Shown here piece by piece: positions 7,326 through 15,453 of a DNA stretch of 18,951 bases. Position 1 is the stretch's first letter. Each line of letters starts with the position of its first letter. The translations under genes were made by a program, and so were the position numbers. The notes beneath the pieces are model-generated. The model searched no databases. It saw only the letters and a program-made list of their open reading frames with translations, and was not told where the DNA came from. Origin of the DNA: JBBDNC01 sp040877875 (GTDB lineage Bacteria > Bacteroidota > Rhodothermia > Balneolales > Balneolaceae); assembly GCA_040877875.1 (NCBI GenBank), contig JBBDNC010000117.1:1-18951 (forward strand), read 5' to 3'.

Positions 7326-8294
7326 CTACCCCGGGGTATCCGGCATTGGGTTCGGGGACAATGTATCAGGAGATTCAATCGGCAACAGCGAATCCGGTTC
7401 GGTCGTCTGATTCAGGGAATCCGGGAGGCTCTCCGTTTCCAGGGAATCCACTTCAACAGGAAAATCAGAAGAATCGGCATCCGGGTCCAATTCCAGATTG
7501 ATGTCGAAATCCCAGGGCAACGGATCCGTATCTTCCTCCGGGTTGGACGTATCCAGCGGTAGATAGGGAAGACCGGTAAGGTGGGTCATTTGACGTAAGA
7601 TCCACCTGCTTCGCTCCTCTGTATAGGGAGAAGGCGGTTCCACACGCATCCGTTTCGGACTGGGCAGGACTGCGGCCAGCCGGGCTGACATATCCGGCTG
7701 CAGACGCGAAGCCGGTATTCCGAAAAACAGATTCGATGCCATCCCCGCGCCAAAAATCCCGGGGCCGAATTCTGCGATATTCAGATAGACTTCGAGGATA
7801 CGTTCCTTCGTCCAGAACAATTCGATCAGAACGGTGATCCCGGCTTCAATGCCTTTCCTGAAATAGGATTGCGCGGGCCATAGATACAGATTTTTCGCAA
7901 CCTGCTGGCTGATTGTGCTGGCACCCCGGACTCGACCCTGCTCCCTTTGTTCTTCCATCGCATCCCGGATCGATTCCAGGTCAAATCCATAGTGTTCCCA
8001 AAACCTCTGGTCTTCCGCTGCAACCACCGCCCACTTCAGGCTATAGGGTAGTTCCTCTTCCGGGACCCACTCTTCGCGAAGATTTACTCTCTCCATATCC
8101 AGCTCCTTCCAGTCCTGCTGAAGGATAAAAGCCGTAAAAGGGGGATTGATCCAGCGCAGGGAAAGCACAGAAAACATAAAAAGGAGAACCAAGCCCCCTG
8201 CAACGATTCCTGCAATTTTGAAAACATATCCCCACCTGAAGGAATCCTTCCGGTGATCCAGGGACTCGGGACTATCTTGAGGGTATATGGTCAT
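7326..8294 (-). CDS. mtgA: Monofunctional biosynthetic peptidoglycan glycosyltransferase
   Basis: This is a 322-residue GT51 enzyme that polymerises lipid II into glycan strands outside the inner membrane. One membrane anchor spans about residues 22-48. The catalytic motifs are in order: VAAEDQRFWEHYG (E94 catalytic), GASTISQQVAKNLYL (residues 124-138), RKGIEAG (146-152) and KERILEVYLN (163-172), which then leads to FGxGIFGAGMAS. There is no transpeptidase domain, which separates it from bifunctional PBPs. The usual family length is about 230-245, and here about 75 extra C-terminal residues form an acidic tail rich in Asp, Ser, Pro and Leu with repeated PDSL/PDTL-like units, probably disordered. 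The ATG at 8294 has an A/G-rich AAAGAAA stretch upstream. It is followed at a distance by the kinase gene and diverges from the PHP gene. Confidence 0.95.
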   Translation of the reverse strand: MTIYPQDSPESLDHRKDSFRWGYVFKIAGIVAGGLVLLFMFSVLSLRWINPPFTAFILQQDWKELDMERVNLREEWVPEEELPYSLKWAVVAAEDQRFWEHYGFDLESIRDAMEEQREQGRVRGASTISQQVAKNLYLWPAQSYFRKGIEAGITVLIELFWTKERILEVYLNIAEFGPGIFGAGMASNLFFGIPASRLQPDMSARLAAVLPSPKRMRVEPPSPYTEERSRWILRQMTHLTGLPYLPLDTSNPEEDTDPLPWDFDINLELDPDADSSDFPVEVDSLETESLPDSLNQTTEPDSLLPIESPDTLSPNPMPDTPG

Positions 8295-8583
8295 AATTTC
8301 TTTTACAGGCCAGCATGCCGTAAGAACGATAGAGAATGAATTCCAGTTCCTTCATCTTTCCCGAACCTCATTCTGTGAGTTCTACACCCTGTCTTGGTCC
8401 TGCCGGATGTGCAAGGGAGGAAAGTGATTTGACGGGACTGGCAGGGAATAAAAATCCAAATAGAGATACTGTCATAACCCGGAGCCATTTTTTTCTAATA
8501 TCATAGACAGGTCCTTATCCAATTGTGAACTGAGAATCACCATTGACACATGCTTTTAGTTGCAGGTTGATCTGATAAATACA

Positions 8584-8593
8584 TTTTTTTTTT
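8584..8593. repeat. T10 homopolymer in the divergent region
   Basis: Ten consecutive T lie about 265 nt upstream of the PHP start. No GC-rich stem directly precedes them, so this is not a clear terminator for either strand. They may be only an AT-rich upstream tract. Confidence 0.5.
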
Positions 8594-8709
8594 GGTATGA
8601 ATTCAACAATGTGATCAGATCTGCCATTACGTATGACTGATTATAAGGTACATGGACGGACAATTGAACTCATACAAAATGGCTTGTCAGCTCAAAACTT
8701 TACAATTAC

Positions 8710-8738
8710 TTGTCGTTTTCAGTTGGGTTAATTATATA
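8710..8738 (+). promoter_or_regulatory. Candidate promoter of the PHP phosphoesterase gene
   Basis: TTGTCG (8710-8715) and TATATA (8733-8738) are separated by 17 nt, matching the sigma70 layout, and would leave a leader of about 110 nt. Bacteroidota-like primary sigma factors often prefer a different consensus, so this is tentative. Confidence 0.3.
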
Positions 8739-8856
8739 TAGTCCTTGCAAACCGGTTTACGGAAATATAGCTGTATCATTGTGTCGATTAACATTTGCCA
8801 TAAGTACAGCATGGCACTTGTGAAATCAAACATACATTCAACCAACTAAAGTCATT

Positions 8857-9999
8857 ATGTACCGAAATACTATCCTGTTCACCGTCATCGCAATAATTAC
8901 TGCCATTCCACCCGCGGAAGCCCAGCACAATCATGCTCACCCTGATCCCCACATTCATGGACGGGAAGTTGTATTTCCGGACATCCCCGGTTACCATACG
9001 ATGTCGACGGATTTGCATATCCATACCGTATTTTCCGATGGAAGTGTCTGGCCGGATATCCGGGTTCAGGAGGCACTGAAAGACAACCTGGATGTCATTG
9101 CAATAACCGATCACCTGGAGTATCAGCCGCACAAGGCTGATATCCCTCATCCCGACCGCAACCGTTCCTACGAAATCGCCGCCGGGCAGGTGGATGAAGA
9201 GGAACTGATCATCATCAACGGTTCTGAGATTACAAGGGATATGCCACCGGGTCACTCGAACGCCGTTTTTGTGCAGGATGCCAACAAGCTTCTTGTTGAC
9301 GATGTGAAGGGTGCTTTCAGGGCAGCGGTGGAACAGGACGCCTTCACTTTCTGGAATCACCCCTCGTGGCTGAGTCAGTCGGATGACGGTACTCCGCCGC
9401 TTTCCGATTTGCATCGTGAGCTTATTGACGAGGGACTGCTGCACGGAATTGAGGTTGTGAATCATCACAGGTATTCAAAAGAAGCCTTGCAGATTGCCCT
9501 GGATTACGGCTTGACCATTATAGGAACCTCCGACGTCCACGGGCTGATTGACTGGGACTACGAGGTACATCACGGCGAACACCGGCCGGTCACCCTGGTA
9601 TTTGCCAAAGAGTATTCAAAACAAGGGTTAAAAGAAGCCCTTTTTGACGGCCGGACGGTCGTCTGGAAAGAAGACCTGCTGATTGGCAGGGAAGAATACC
9701 TGGTCCCCCTTATCGAAGCCTCCCTGGAGATTACCGAGAGTTACTATCTTGGAGACACCTCTGTCTTGCAAGTTGAAATCAAAAACAGCACGGGCCAGAC
9801 GTTTTTACTGGAAAACAAAAGCGAGTATTCCCTACACCACAATACAGATATCATCACATTAAAACCCTACAGTATAAGCACCTTTCAGGTCATGACCCTG
9901 GAGAGACTGGATCAAATTCACTGGCCGCTGGAAGTATTGAACGGGATAACAGCCCCGGACACTCATCCGGTGATTACGCTCGAAACTGTGATCGACTAA
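8857..9999 (+). CDS. Secreted PHP-domain metal-dependent phosphoesterase
   Basis: This 380-residue protein has a signal peptide (about residues 1-22, ...PPAEA). The mature protein begins with a His-rich segment (HNHAHPDPHIHG). The PHP motifs for a trinuclear metal site are complete: DLHIHTVFSDG (H54, H56, D61), AITDH (D85, H86), NGSEI (E124), GHSNAVF (H133), FWNHPSW (H168), EVVNHH (about 199-204) and GTSDVHG (D226, H228). The C-terminal third is probably a beta-rich domain. It should hydrolyse phosphate esters in the periplasm or outside. The overall plan resembles exported PHP phosphodiesterases of the group named after Sphingobium Sb-PDE, but the substrate cannot be read from the sequence. 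It is convergent with the SGNH lipoprotein gene. Confidence 0.88.
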   Translation: MYRNTILFTVIAIITAIPPAEAQHNHAHPDPHIHGREVVFPDIPGYHTMSTDLHIHTVFSDGSVWPDIRVQEALKDNLDVIAITDHLEYQPHKADIPHPDRNRSYEIAAGQVDEEELIIINGSEITRDMPPGHSNAVFVQDANKLLVDDVKGAFRAAVEQDAFTFWNHPSWLSQSDDGTPPLSDLHRELIDEGLLHGIEVVNHHRYSKEALQIALDYGLTIIGTSDVHGLIDWDYEVHHGEHRPVTLVFAKEYSKQGLKEALFDGRTVVWKEDLLIGREEYLVPLIEASLEITESYYLGDTSVLQVEIKNSTGQTFLLENKSEYSLHHNTDIITLKPYSISTFQVMTLERLDQIHWPLEVLNGITAPDTHPVITLETVID

Positions 10000-10016
10000 C
10001 CCGTATATCTCATCGT

Positions 10017-10047
10017 CTGGCGGATATTAATAAAAGGAACCCGCCAG
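10017..10047. terminator. Inverted repeat between convergent genes
   Basis: CTGGCGG (10017-10023) and CCGCCAG (10041-10047) pair perfectly around a 17-nt AT-rich loop, 18 nt after the PHP stop codon and 40 nt beyond the SGNH stop. Neither side has a clear U tract, so termination is plausible but unproven. Confidence 0.35.
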
Positions 10048-10087
10048 GCTGAGCGTTTATCATACCCAATAAGAAAAGGGTGTTATT

Positions 10088-10840
10088 TCAATCCAACAGG
10101 CGATTTAACGTCGGTTCCATCTCTTCTGCCCAGAGTTCGTATCCCTGTTCGTTAGGGTGAAGCAAATCCGGCATGATCTCCTCCGAGAGGCCTCCCTCTT
10201 CATCCAGGAACACATCATTGATATCCAGAAAATAAACCCTCTTATTGTCGGCCAGGGCAGTAATACGTTCGTTAATCTCGTTATTTAGCTGCCGGAGTGA
10301 ATCAGCAGGGGTGGCTCCACGAGGAAAGATCGCCAGCAGCAATACCTTCGTATCCGGAAGGCGTCTCCCGAGTTCCTCCAGGATTCTCTCCACGCCCCGG
10401 GCCGTTTCCTGCGGAGGATCCTGCCGGTGCCCGGTATTATTGGTCCCGATCATGAGTACGGCCAGTTCAGGATTGATTCCATCCACTTCACCATGTTCCA
10501 GCCGCCAGAGAACATTTTCGGTACGATCACCGCTAAACCCCAGGTTATAGGCTCCGAGGGGGGTATAATATTCCTCCCATACCTCCTTGCCGGCTTCTTC
10601 CCAACCCTGGGTAATCGAGTCGCCCAAAAACAGAAGCCTCGCCGACTCCCGGCCTTCCTCCTCCAGTTTTGCCTCATGGCGGGGCATCCACCATTCAATC
10701 GCCCACTCTTCCTCCAGCGGTGTGGGCGTTAGTGCAAGGGGAGTTGACACATCCTGGTCCTCCGGAGATTGCGCATCCGGGTGGGCACATGCTGCCAGGA
10801 GCAGCGAAATTACGATAAGCATCCAATATCGATTTTCCAT
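10088..10840 (-). CDS. SGNH/GDSL-family hydrolase lipoprotein
   Basis: This 250-residue protein has a lipoprotein signal ending in LLLAAC, so C18 is the lipidated Cys and the protein sits on a membrane face in the envelope. The SGNH catalytic blocks are complete: I, FLGDSITQGW (S75); II, NLGFSGDRTENVLWRL (G104); III, IGTNNTGH (N134); V, DLLHPNEQGYELWA (D225, H228). The spacing resembles the platelet-activating-factor acetylhydrolase beta/gamma-like branch, which often deacetylates sugars or lipids; here an ester or acetyl hydrolase is the safe call. The linker after the Cys and the protein as a whole are rich in Glu and Asp. It diverges from lemA with a 249-nt gap that contains the perfect palindrome AGAGTACAACTCT (around 10901-10913). 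Confidence 0.9.
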   Translation of the reverse strand: MENRYWMLIVISLLLAACAHPDAQSPEDQDVSTPLALTPTPLEEEWAIEWWMPRHEAKLEEEGRESARLLFLGDSITQGWEEAGKEVWEEYYTPLGAYNLGFSGDRTENVLWRLEHGEVDGINPELAVLMIGTNNTGHRQDPPQETARGVERILEELGRRLPDTKVLLLAIFPRGATPADSLRQLNNEINERITALADNKRVYFLDINDVFLDEEGGLSEEIMPDLLHPNEQGYELWAEEMEPTLNRLLD

Positions 10841-11089
10841 AACTCGATCCTTTCGTTGATTTTAGTTGAGCTTGTATTGAACAATAAGTGTTATAAGCTA
10901 AGAGTACAACTCTGAAAGCCTTCCATAACCGGCTGTATATCCTTTATTGATGAGGAAAAGTACTGAAACATATTTTCGAACCTGCCGTAATAACATCAGA
11001 ACCCTTTGTGCCGGGTTCCACATCTCGTATATTCTGAACGAACAGCAATGCTTGCTGCCAGATAACTTATTAAACCGTATGGAGTTGTT

Positions 11090-11677
11090 ATGATTGAATT
11101 GATCATTGTATTGGCCTTGCTGCTGGGGATCGGCATCTATATCACCTCTATTTATAACAAGCTGGTCACCCTGCGCAACCGCTTCAAAAATGCTTTTGCC
11201 CAGATCGACGTGCAGCTCAAGCGGCGTTACGATCTGATTCCGAACCTGGTGGAAATCGCCAAAGGATATATGAAACACGAACGTGAAACGCTTGAATCGG
11301 TCATTCAGGCCAGGAATCAGGCTCAACAAGCCGAGAAAAAAGTATCCGATCAGCCCGATGATCCCGAAGCCATGCAAAAGCTGGTTGGAGCCGAACAGGC
11401 CTTGACCGGTGCCCTTGGACGGATGTTTGCCCTGTCGGAAAACTATCCTGACCTGAAGGCCAACCAGAATATGATGCAGCTTTCCGAGGAGTTGTCTTCT
11501 ACTGAAAACAAGATCGCTTTCGCCCGGCAGTCGTTTAATGACGCCGTTATGAATTTCAATATCTACCGGGAGAAGTTTCCAAATGTGTTTATTGCCAATT
11601 CTTTCGGATTCCTCGGGGCACCGCTCTTCGAAATTGAAACCGCTGAAGAACGAGAGGCTCCCGAAGTCTCTTTCTGA
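11090..11677 (+). CDS. lemA: LemA family membrane protein
   Basis: This 195-residue protein has one N-terminal membrane helix (about residues 2-20) followed by the LemA signature: YNKLVTLRNRFKNAFAQID, then QLKRRYDLIPNLVE and KGYMKHE. The rest is long amphipathic helices (about 60-145) and the family C-terminal segment FNDAVMNFNIYREKFP. The biochemical role of LemA is unsettled; it is a helical membrane-associated protein repeatedly found beside membrane proteases and envelope genes. A GGAG site lies 5 nt before the ATG. The M48 protease gene begins 21 nt after the stop, so the pair forms an operon and the proteins probably act together. Confidence 0.95.
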   Translation: MIELIIVLALLLGIGIYITSIYNKLVTLRNRFKNAFAQIDVQLKRRYDLIPNLVEIAKGYMKHERETLESVIQARNQAQQAEKKVSDQPDDPEAMQKLVGAEQALTGALGRMFALSENYPDLKANQNMMQLSEELSSTENKIAFARQSFNDAVMNFNIYREKFPNVFIANSFGFLGAPLFEIETAEEREAPEVSF

Positions 11678-11698
11678 CAGAACTGAAACCGAGGGTTT

Positions 11699-13648
11699 AT
11701 GGATTTTTTCGAAGCGCAGGACCGAGCCCGGCGTAATACCTGGAAACTGGTTCTGCTTTATGCGGCTGCAGTGATCCTGATTATTACATCTGTCTACCTG
11801 GTGACAACGGTTATTTTCGGGTATACGGCAGGGATTCCGCCGGAGGCTACATTCCTTGAAAGAGTGTGGCATCCCTGGCTGTTGCTGAGTGTCTCCACGA
11901 TCATTGTAATCATTATCCTTTCCGGTACTCTCTTCCGCGTAGCCCAGTTGAGAAGAGGGGGCGCAGCCGTAGCTGAAATGCTGGGAGGTCGTAAAGTGGA
12001 GCCCTCCACAAATGATTTCAATGAACAGCAGCTTATCAACGTAGTGGAAGAGATGTCGATCGCATCGGGCATACCGGTTCCGGACATCTATGTCCTGGAC
12101 AGGGAGGAGAACATCAACGCTTTTGCAGCCGGGTTCGGTACCCATGATGCGGCAATCGGTGTAACCCGGGGGACCCTCGAACAACTCAACCGGGATGAAC
12201 TGCAGGGGGTCATCGCCCATGAGTTCAGTCATATTTTTAACGGGGATATGCGCCTGAACATCCGGCTGATCGGAATTCTGAACGGGATCCTGCTCTTGCA
12301 TATTATGGGGCTGATCCTGATGAGAAGCAGTATGTTTGCCGGGATGCGGGGTGGCAGTTCCGGCAAGGGCAAGGGAAGTGGAAATTCTGCCATAGCCATC
12401 ATCATCCTGGGGGTTTCTCTGCTCATCATCGGATATATCGGGATGATCTTCGGGCGGATGATCCAGGCCGCTATTTCCCGTCAGCGTGAGTACCTGGCGG
12501 ATGCGGCGGCCGTGCAGTACACCCGAAATCCCGTGGGACTGGCAGGGGCTCTTCGAAAAATTGCCCGGATGAAGGATGGGGGCAAAATACAGGACGGCCA
12601 TGCCCTGGAAATGAGTCACCTGTTTTTTGCCAGCAGTTTTAACTCGGCTCTCGACCGCATTTTTGCCACACACCCCCCTCTTGAAAAACGGATACAGACC
12701 ATCGACCCGTCTCACGATCCCGAACATGAAAAAATGAAGGAACGGGTTCAAAAACGGGTGGCGAAAGACCGTATCACGCAGCCCGAAACCGCTGCTGAAT
12801 CTCCCTTGCCTTTTGCAAGCGGACATGCCGCACTGACCCCGGAAGTGATCCTGGCAGCCATCGGGTCTGTCGACAGAGGCCAACTCGACCGTGCCGGAAA
12901 AATTCTTCAGGACATCCCCGCTGGATTGAGGGAAGCAGCCCATGAACCTTTCGGAGCCGAAGCTCTGATCTATGCATTGCTATTGTCCGGATCGAAATCC
13001 ACAGAACAAAAATTTCCAAACTGGTTCCGGGAACAAACCGGAGAAAAACTGACCGGTCATGTGGAAAAGCTCACTTCCCAACTACAGATGCAGAACGGAC
13101 ACCGTGAATGGTTTCTTCCGCTGGCCGAACTGGCCCTGCCCTCCCTGAGAAATATGAGTGCGGATCAATACAAGGAATTCCGGAATAACATGGAACAGTT
13201 GGCACAGGAAGACGGGATCATCAGTTATTTTGAGTTTGCCCTTGAAAAGATGGTCGTCCGCCAGCTCGACTCGGCATTTTCTAACAGGAAAGACCCCGAA
13301 GTCCGCCACCACCACTTGAAAACCCTCGGGAAAGAGTTTGCCATACTCCTCTCGGCCATGGCACATGTTTGTGAAACAGACCCGGAAGCTGCCTGGAAAG
13401 CCGGTTTAAGGCCTGTTGAAAAATATCTTCCCGATGGAATAGAGTTGCTTCCGGAAGATGAATGCGGCCTGAAACAGCTCGGCAAGACCCTGGATGAGAT
13501 TGCAGCTTCAGCCAATCCGGTCAAAAAGTACATCATTACCGCCATCGTTTACTGCATCACCTCCGATCAGCAGATCAGCATCGCCGAACGGGAGCTTCTC
13601 AGGGCTGTATCCGAGGCGATTGACTGCCCGGTACCGATGATGGGTTAA
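11699..13648 (+). CDS. M48 family (HtpX-like) membrane zinc metalloprotease with long C-terminal extension
   Basis: This is a 649-residue protein. It opens with the FFEAQDRARRNT motif seen in M48 proteins paired with LemA, followed by membrane helices at about 16-40 and 58-80. The protease domain has HEFSH at 174-178 (zinc ligands H174 and H178, catalytic E175) and the third ligand E264 in QREYLADAAAV. Further hydrophobic helices lie between at about 195-215 and 228-250, and THPPLEKRI closes the domain near residue 330. HtpX itself ends near here, but this protein carries about 300 more residues, mostly helical. The last part (IVYCITSDQQISIAERELLRAVSEA) resembles TerB-like helical bundles (tentative). 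It probably takes part in membrane protein quality control with LemA. A GAGGG site sits just before the ATG. It is convergent with the patatin gene, with 102 nt of unremarkable sequence between them. Confidence 0.92.
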   Translation: MDFFEAQDRARRNTWKLVLLYAAAVILIITSVYLVTTVIFGYTAGIPPEATFLERVWHPWLLLSVSTIIVIIILSGTLFRVAQLRRGGAAVAEMLGGRKVEPSTNDFNEQQLINVVEEMSIASGIPVPDIYVLDREENINAFAAGFGTHDAAIGVTRGTLEQLNRDELQGVIAHEFSHIFNGDMRLNIRLIGILNGILLLHIMGLILMRSSMFAGMRGGSSGKGKGSGNSAIAIIILGVSLLIIGYIGMIFGRMIQAAISRQREYLADAAAVQYTRNPVGLAGALRKIARMKDGGKIQDGHALEMSHLFFASSFNSALDRIFATHPPLEKRIQTIDPSHDPEHEKMKERVQKRVAKDRITQPETAAESPLPFASGHAALTPEVILAAIGSVDRGQLDRAGKILQDIPAGLREAAHEPFGAEALIYALLLSGSKSTEQKFPNWFREQTGEKLTGHVEKLTSQLQMQNGHREWFLPLAELALPSLRNMSADQYKEFRNNMEQLAQEDGIISYFEFALEKMVVRQLDSAFSNRKDPEVRHHHLKTLGKEFAILLSAMAHVCETDPEAAWKAGLRPVEKYLPDGIELLPEDECGLKQLGKTLDEIAASANPVKKYIITAIVYCITSDQQISIAERELLRAVSEAIDCPVPMMG

Positions 13649-13750
13649 ATTGTATCCCTTTTGAGCACCGTAACTTTACTTCACTCATCGAGGAATTCAT
13701 CTCTTCCCCGCCCTCCGGTAAATGTTAAAGAAATAGACAAAAATATCGAT

Positions 13751-14779
13751 TTAGGTTGAAGGTGACTCCCCGGCGATCCACTCACCAGGGCGCGAACGAT
13801 TCTCCCACGCCCTTTCGGCATCTCTCGCACCGGCTTTGAATCTGTATTCAAAACTTTCCTCGCTAAAATCCATCCCGTCTCCGAGAGCCTCTTTCGGGTC
13901 AATCAAGACCGGTTCAAAATACTTCAAGGGCCGCCCCTTCAAATCCGTCAGAGTAAGCGGATCCTCAACACCTCTGTCCTGAAGCGACCTTCGATGCTGG
14001 CGTACAATATGGTTGACCGACAGGAAACGTTTGATATCTTCCCGGAAGATTTCGTTGAGCAGTATATCCAACGACCGGATCCCCGCCTGGTCGATAGAAC
14101 GGATCGAGTCCGGATCCACATCTTTGTAGCCTTCCCCCTCATCCTCCGTACCCACAAAGGGTTCGGTCGTAATCATCACTACAAGATCCGGATCCTGCCG
14201 GATCGCTTTTCCCAATGGAGTGATGTTGCGAACTCCACCATCCACCCATAGCTCATTTTCCGTACGTACCGGATCGAACAACACGGGGATCGCCGTGCTT
14301 GCATAAATGACACGGCAGTCCTCCTCTCCGAGCTGGTGCCCTGCTTCAAACCTCTTGTCACGATAACGTCCCGATCCCAAATCCACCTTCCCTACTGAAA
14401 AGGGAATATTTACTTTTTTACCTATCAGTTCATCGTGTATCAGCCTCTGAAGTTTTTGGGTATCATAGAATGCCAGCGGCGGATTCAAAATCCCGATCTT
14501 GTAGCCAACCCACTGCAGTCCGATCGCCAGCCAGCCCCGTTGTTGGATGACATTCTCCTGCCTCGAATGCCTCCACAAATCTGTCAAACGCTCAAGTTGA
14601 CCGGTTGCCAACATAGAGGCATTGATCGCCCCAACACTCACTCCGCTCATGAAATGAAATTCGGCGCCGAGTTGAACCAGCTTTGTCAAAGCTCCAGCCT
14701 GATAGGAGCCCTTGGCGAATCCGCCACTGAGGACCAGTACAATTTTGCGAGTATTTTGCGGCATAGGGGGGCTCCCCAT
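13751..14779 (-). CDS. Patatin-like phospholipase family protein
   Basis: This 342-residue protein carries the patatin Ser-Asp dyad. An oxyanion-hole loop LSGGFAKGSYQAG (18-30) is followed by the nucleophile elbow GVSVG with S48 and the catalytic aspartate in WVDGGVRN (D180). It has no signal peptide, so it is probably a cytoplasmic or membrane-peripheral lipid acyl hydrolase, like bacterial RssA/YjjU-type proteins. Two starts are possible: ATG 14779, with AAGGAT upstream, or ATG 14764, with GGGGAG seven nt upstream; the choice alters only five residues before the core. The C-terminal domain (about 200-342) is helical and charged. It is convergent with the M48 gene and no partner gene is evident. 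Confidence 0.92.
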   Translation of the reverse strand: MGSPPMPQNTRKIVLVLSGGFAKGSYQAGALTKLVQLGAEFHFMSGVSVGAINASMLATGQLERLTDLWRHSRQENVIQQRGWLAIGLQWVGYKIGILNPPLAFYDTQKLQRLIHDELIGKKVNIPFSVGKVDLGSGRYRDKRFEAGHQLGEEDCRVIYASTAIPVLFDPVRTENELWVDGGVRNITPLGKAIRQDPDLVVMITTEPFVGTEDEGEGYKDVDPDSIRSIDQAGIRSLDILLNEIFREDIKRFLSVNHIVRQHRRSLQDRGVEDPLTLTDLKGRPLKYFEPVLIDPKEALGDGMDFSEESFEYRFKAGARDAERAWENRSRPGEWIAGESPST

Positions 14780-15453
14780 TTAGTTTATCCTTATCCTGCA
14801 ATGAAACGAAATCCTTCGATTCATAACATTCTTCGCTTCGGATTTTGGGCAGCGATCCGGAATTGAGAAAGTAAAAACGAACATCAAACTGATACCGGGA
14901 AAACCTCGGCGAAAGTCTTTTTGAAGTAACTCATTATCTTCGGGGCAAATATTCTATGCCGGGGTTTCAACCATTGATTTGAAATGCCTGAAATCTGAAT
15001 CTGTCTTCTACAAAGCGCTCAAAAAGCATCGTTGACTTCGATCCAGTATCCATCCGGATCGGTAAAGTAAATTTGATAGATACCATCCGGCAGAATGAAA
15101 ATACAATTTTTTTCGGTTTTACACCCGGTTTTACTTCACCGGTTCAGGACACATTCATTCCTGTCCGGTCAAAACCATACGCATCCCTGCAGAGAGCCAT
15201 ATTCAATACCGAATACAAAGAAGGTATACCTCTGCCTTTGGACCTGTTGAATCATTTCCTCTGAAGGATTGTAAATGAACAGTTTGTCAGTTACCGGATA
15301 GAACAATGAAACACACTCCCGGTTCTATTCAACCCGATGGCCCACGGAAAAATACTCTCCGAAATTCAAAAGGAACCATTCCGGATTCGGGATCGTTGAA
15401 ATAATTAGTAAATTTGCCATCAAGCCAATTATAAACATAAACCTGTATTTTTT
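14780..15453. other. 674-nt region with a gene relic
   Basis: No intact gene is seen on either strand. The only recognisable coding content is the VOC-family C-terminus at 15019-15120. Sequence to its right (15121-15453), where the rest of that gene should lie, has stops in all three minus-strand frames and no recognisable motif. The region must also hold promoters for the patatin gene (-) and the DUF4168 lipoprotein (+). Confidence 0.5.
15019..15120 (-). pseudogene. Decayed VOC/glyoxalase-family gene, C-terminal remnant
   Basis: Reading the minus strand from 15120 to the TGA at 15019 gives LPDGIYQIYFTDPDGYW followed by IEVNDAF and a stop. This matches the conserved last beta-strands of VOC-superfamily proteins (DGxxQIYFxDPDGYWIEVND), including the metal-ligand Glu of the DPDGYWIE motif. 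Upstream in the same frame there are stops at once (two between 15120 and 15180), and no start codon or N-terminal VOC module is found in any minus frame within 350 nt. The gene therefore appears truncated and mutated, probably an old deletion plus decay. The original function was likely a small metal-dependent lyase or dioxygenase-like protein. Confidence 0.6.

Larger units (their letters stand above)
8295..8856. other. 562-nt divergent intergenic region
   Basis: No gene is supported. A 61-codon frame on the minus strand at 8303-8488 has no homology-like features. The region should carry promoters for mtgA (-) and the PHP gene (+). Visible items are a T10 run at 8584-8593, a sigma70-like element at 8710-8738, and an inverted repeat CCTGCC (8399-8404)/GGCAGG (8440-8445). 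No tRNA or riboswitch fold was recognised. Confidence 0.5.

Noticed and set aside
8303..8488. 61-codon minus-strand frame upstream of mtgA
   Set aside because: No ribosome site, no domain and no secretion or membrane signal; its composition looks like random translation of a promoter region.
8788..9468. 226-codon minus-strand frame opposite the PHP gene
   Set aside because: It lies over the complete PHP metal-binding motifs on the plus strand and shows no protein-family features of its own.
10898..12943. 681-codon open frame on the minus strand opposite lemA and the M48 protease gene
   Set aside because: It is antisense to two genes with unmistakable family motifs, its translation is rich in His, Gln, Pro and Cys in a shadow-like manner, and no domain is recognisable.
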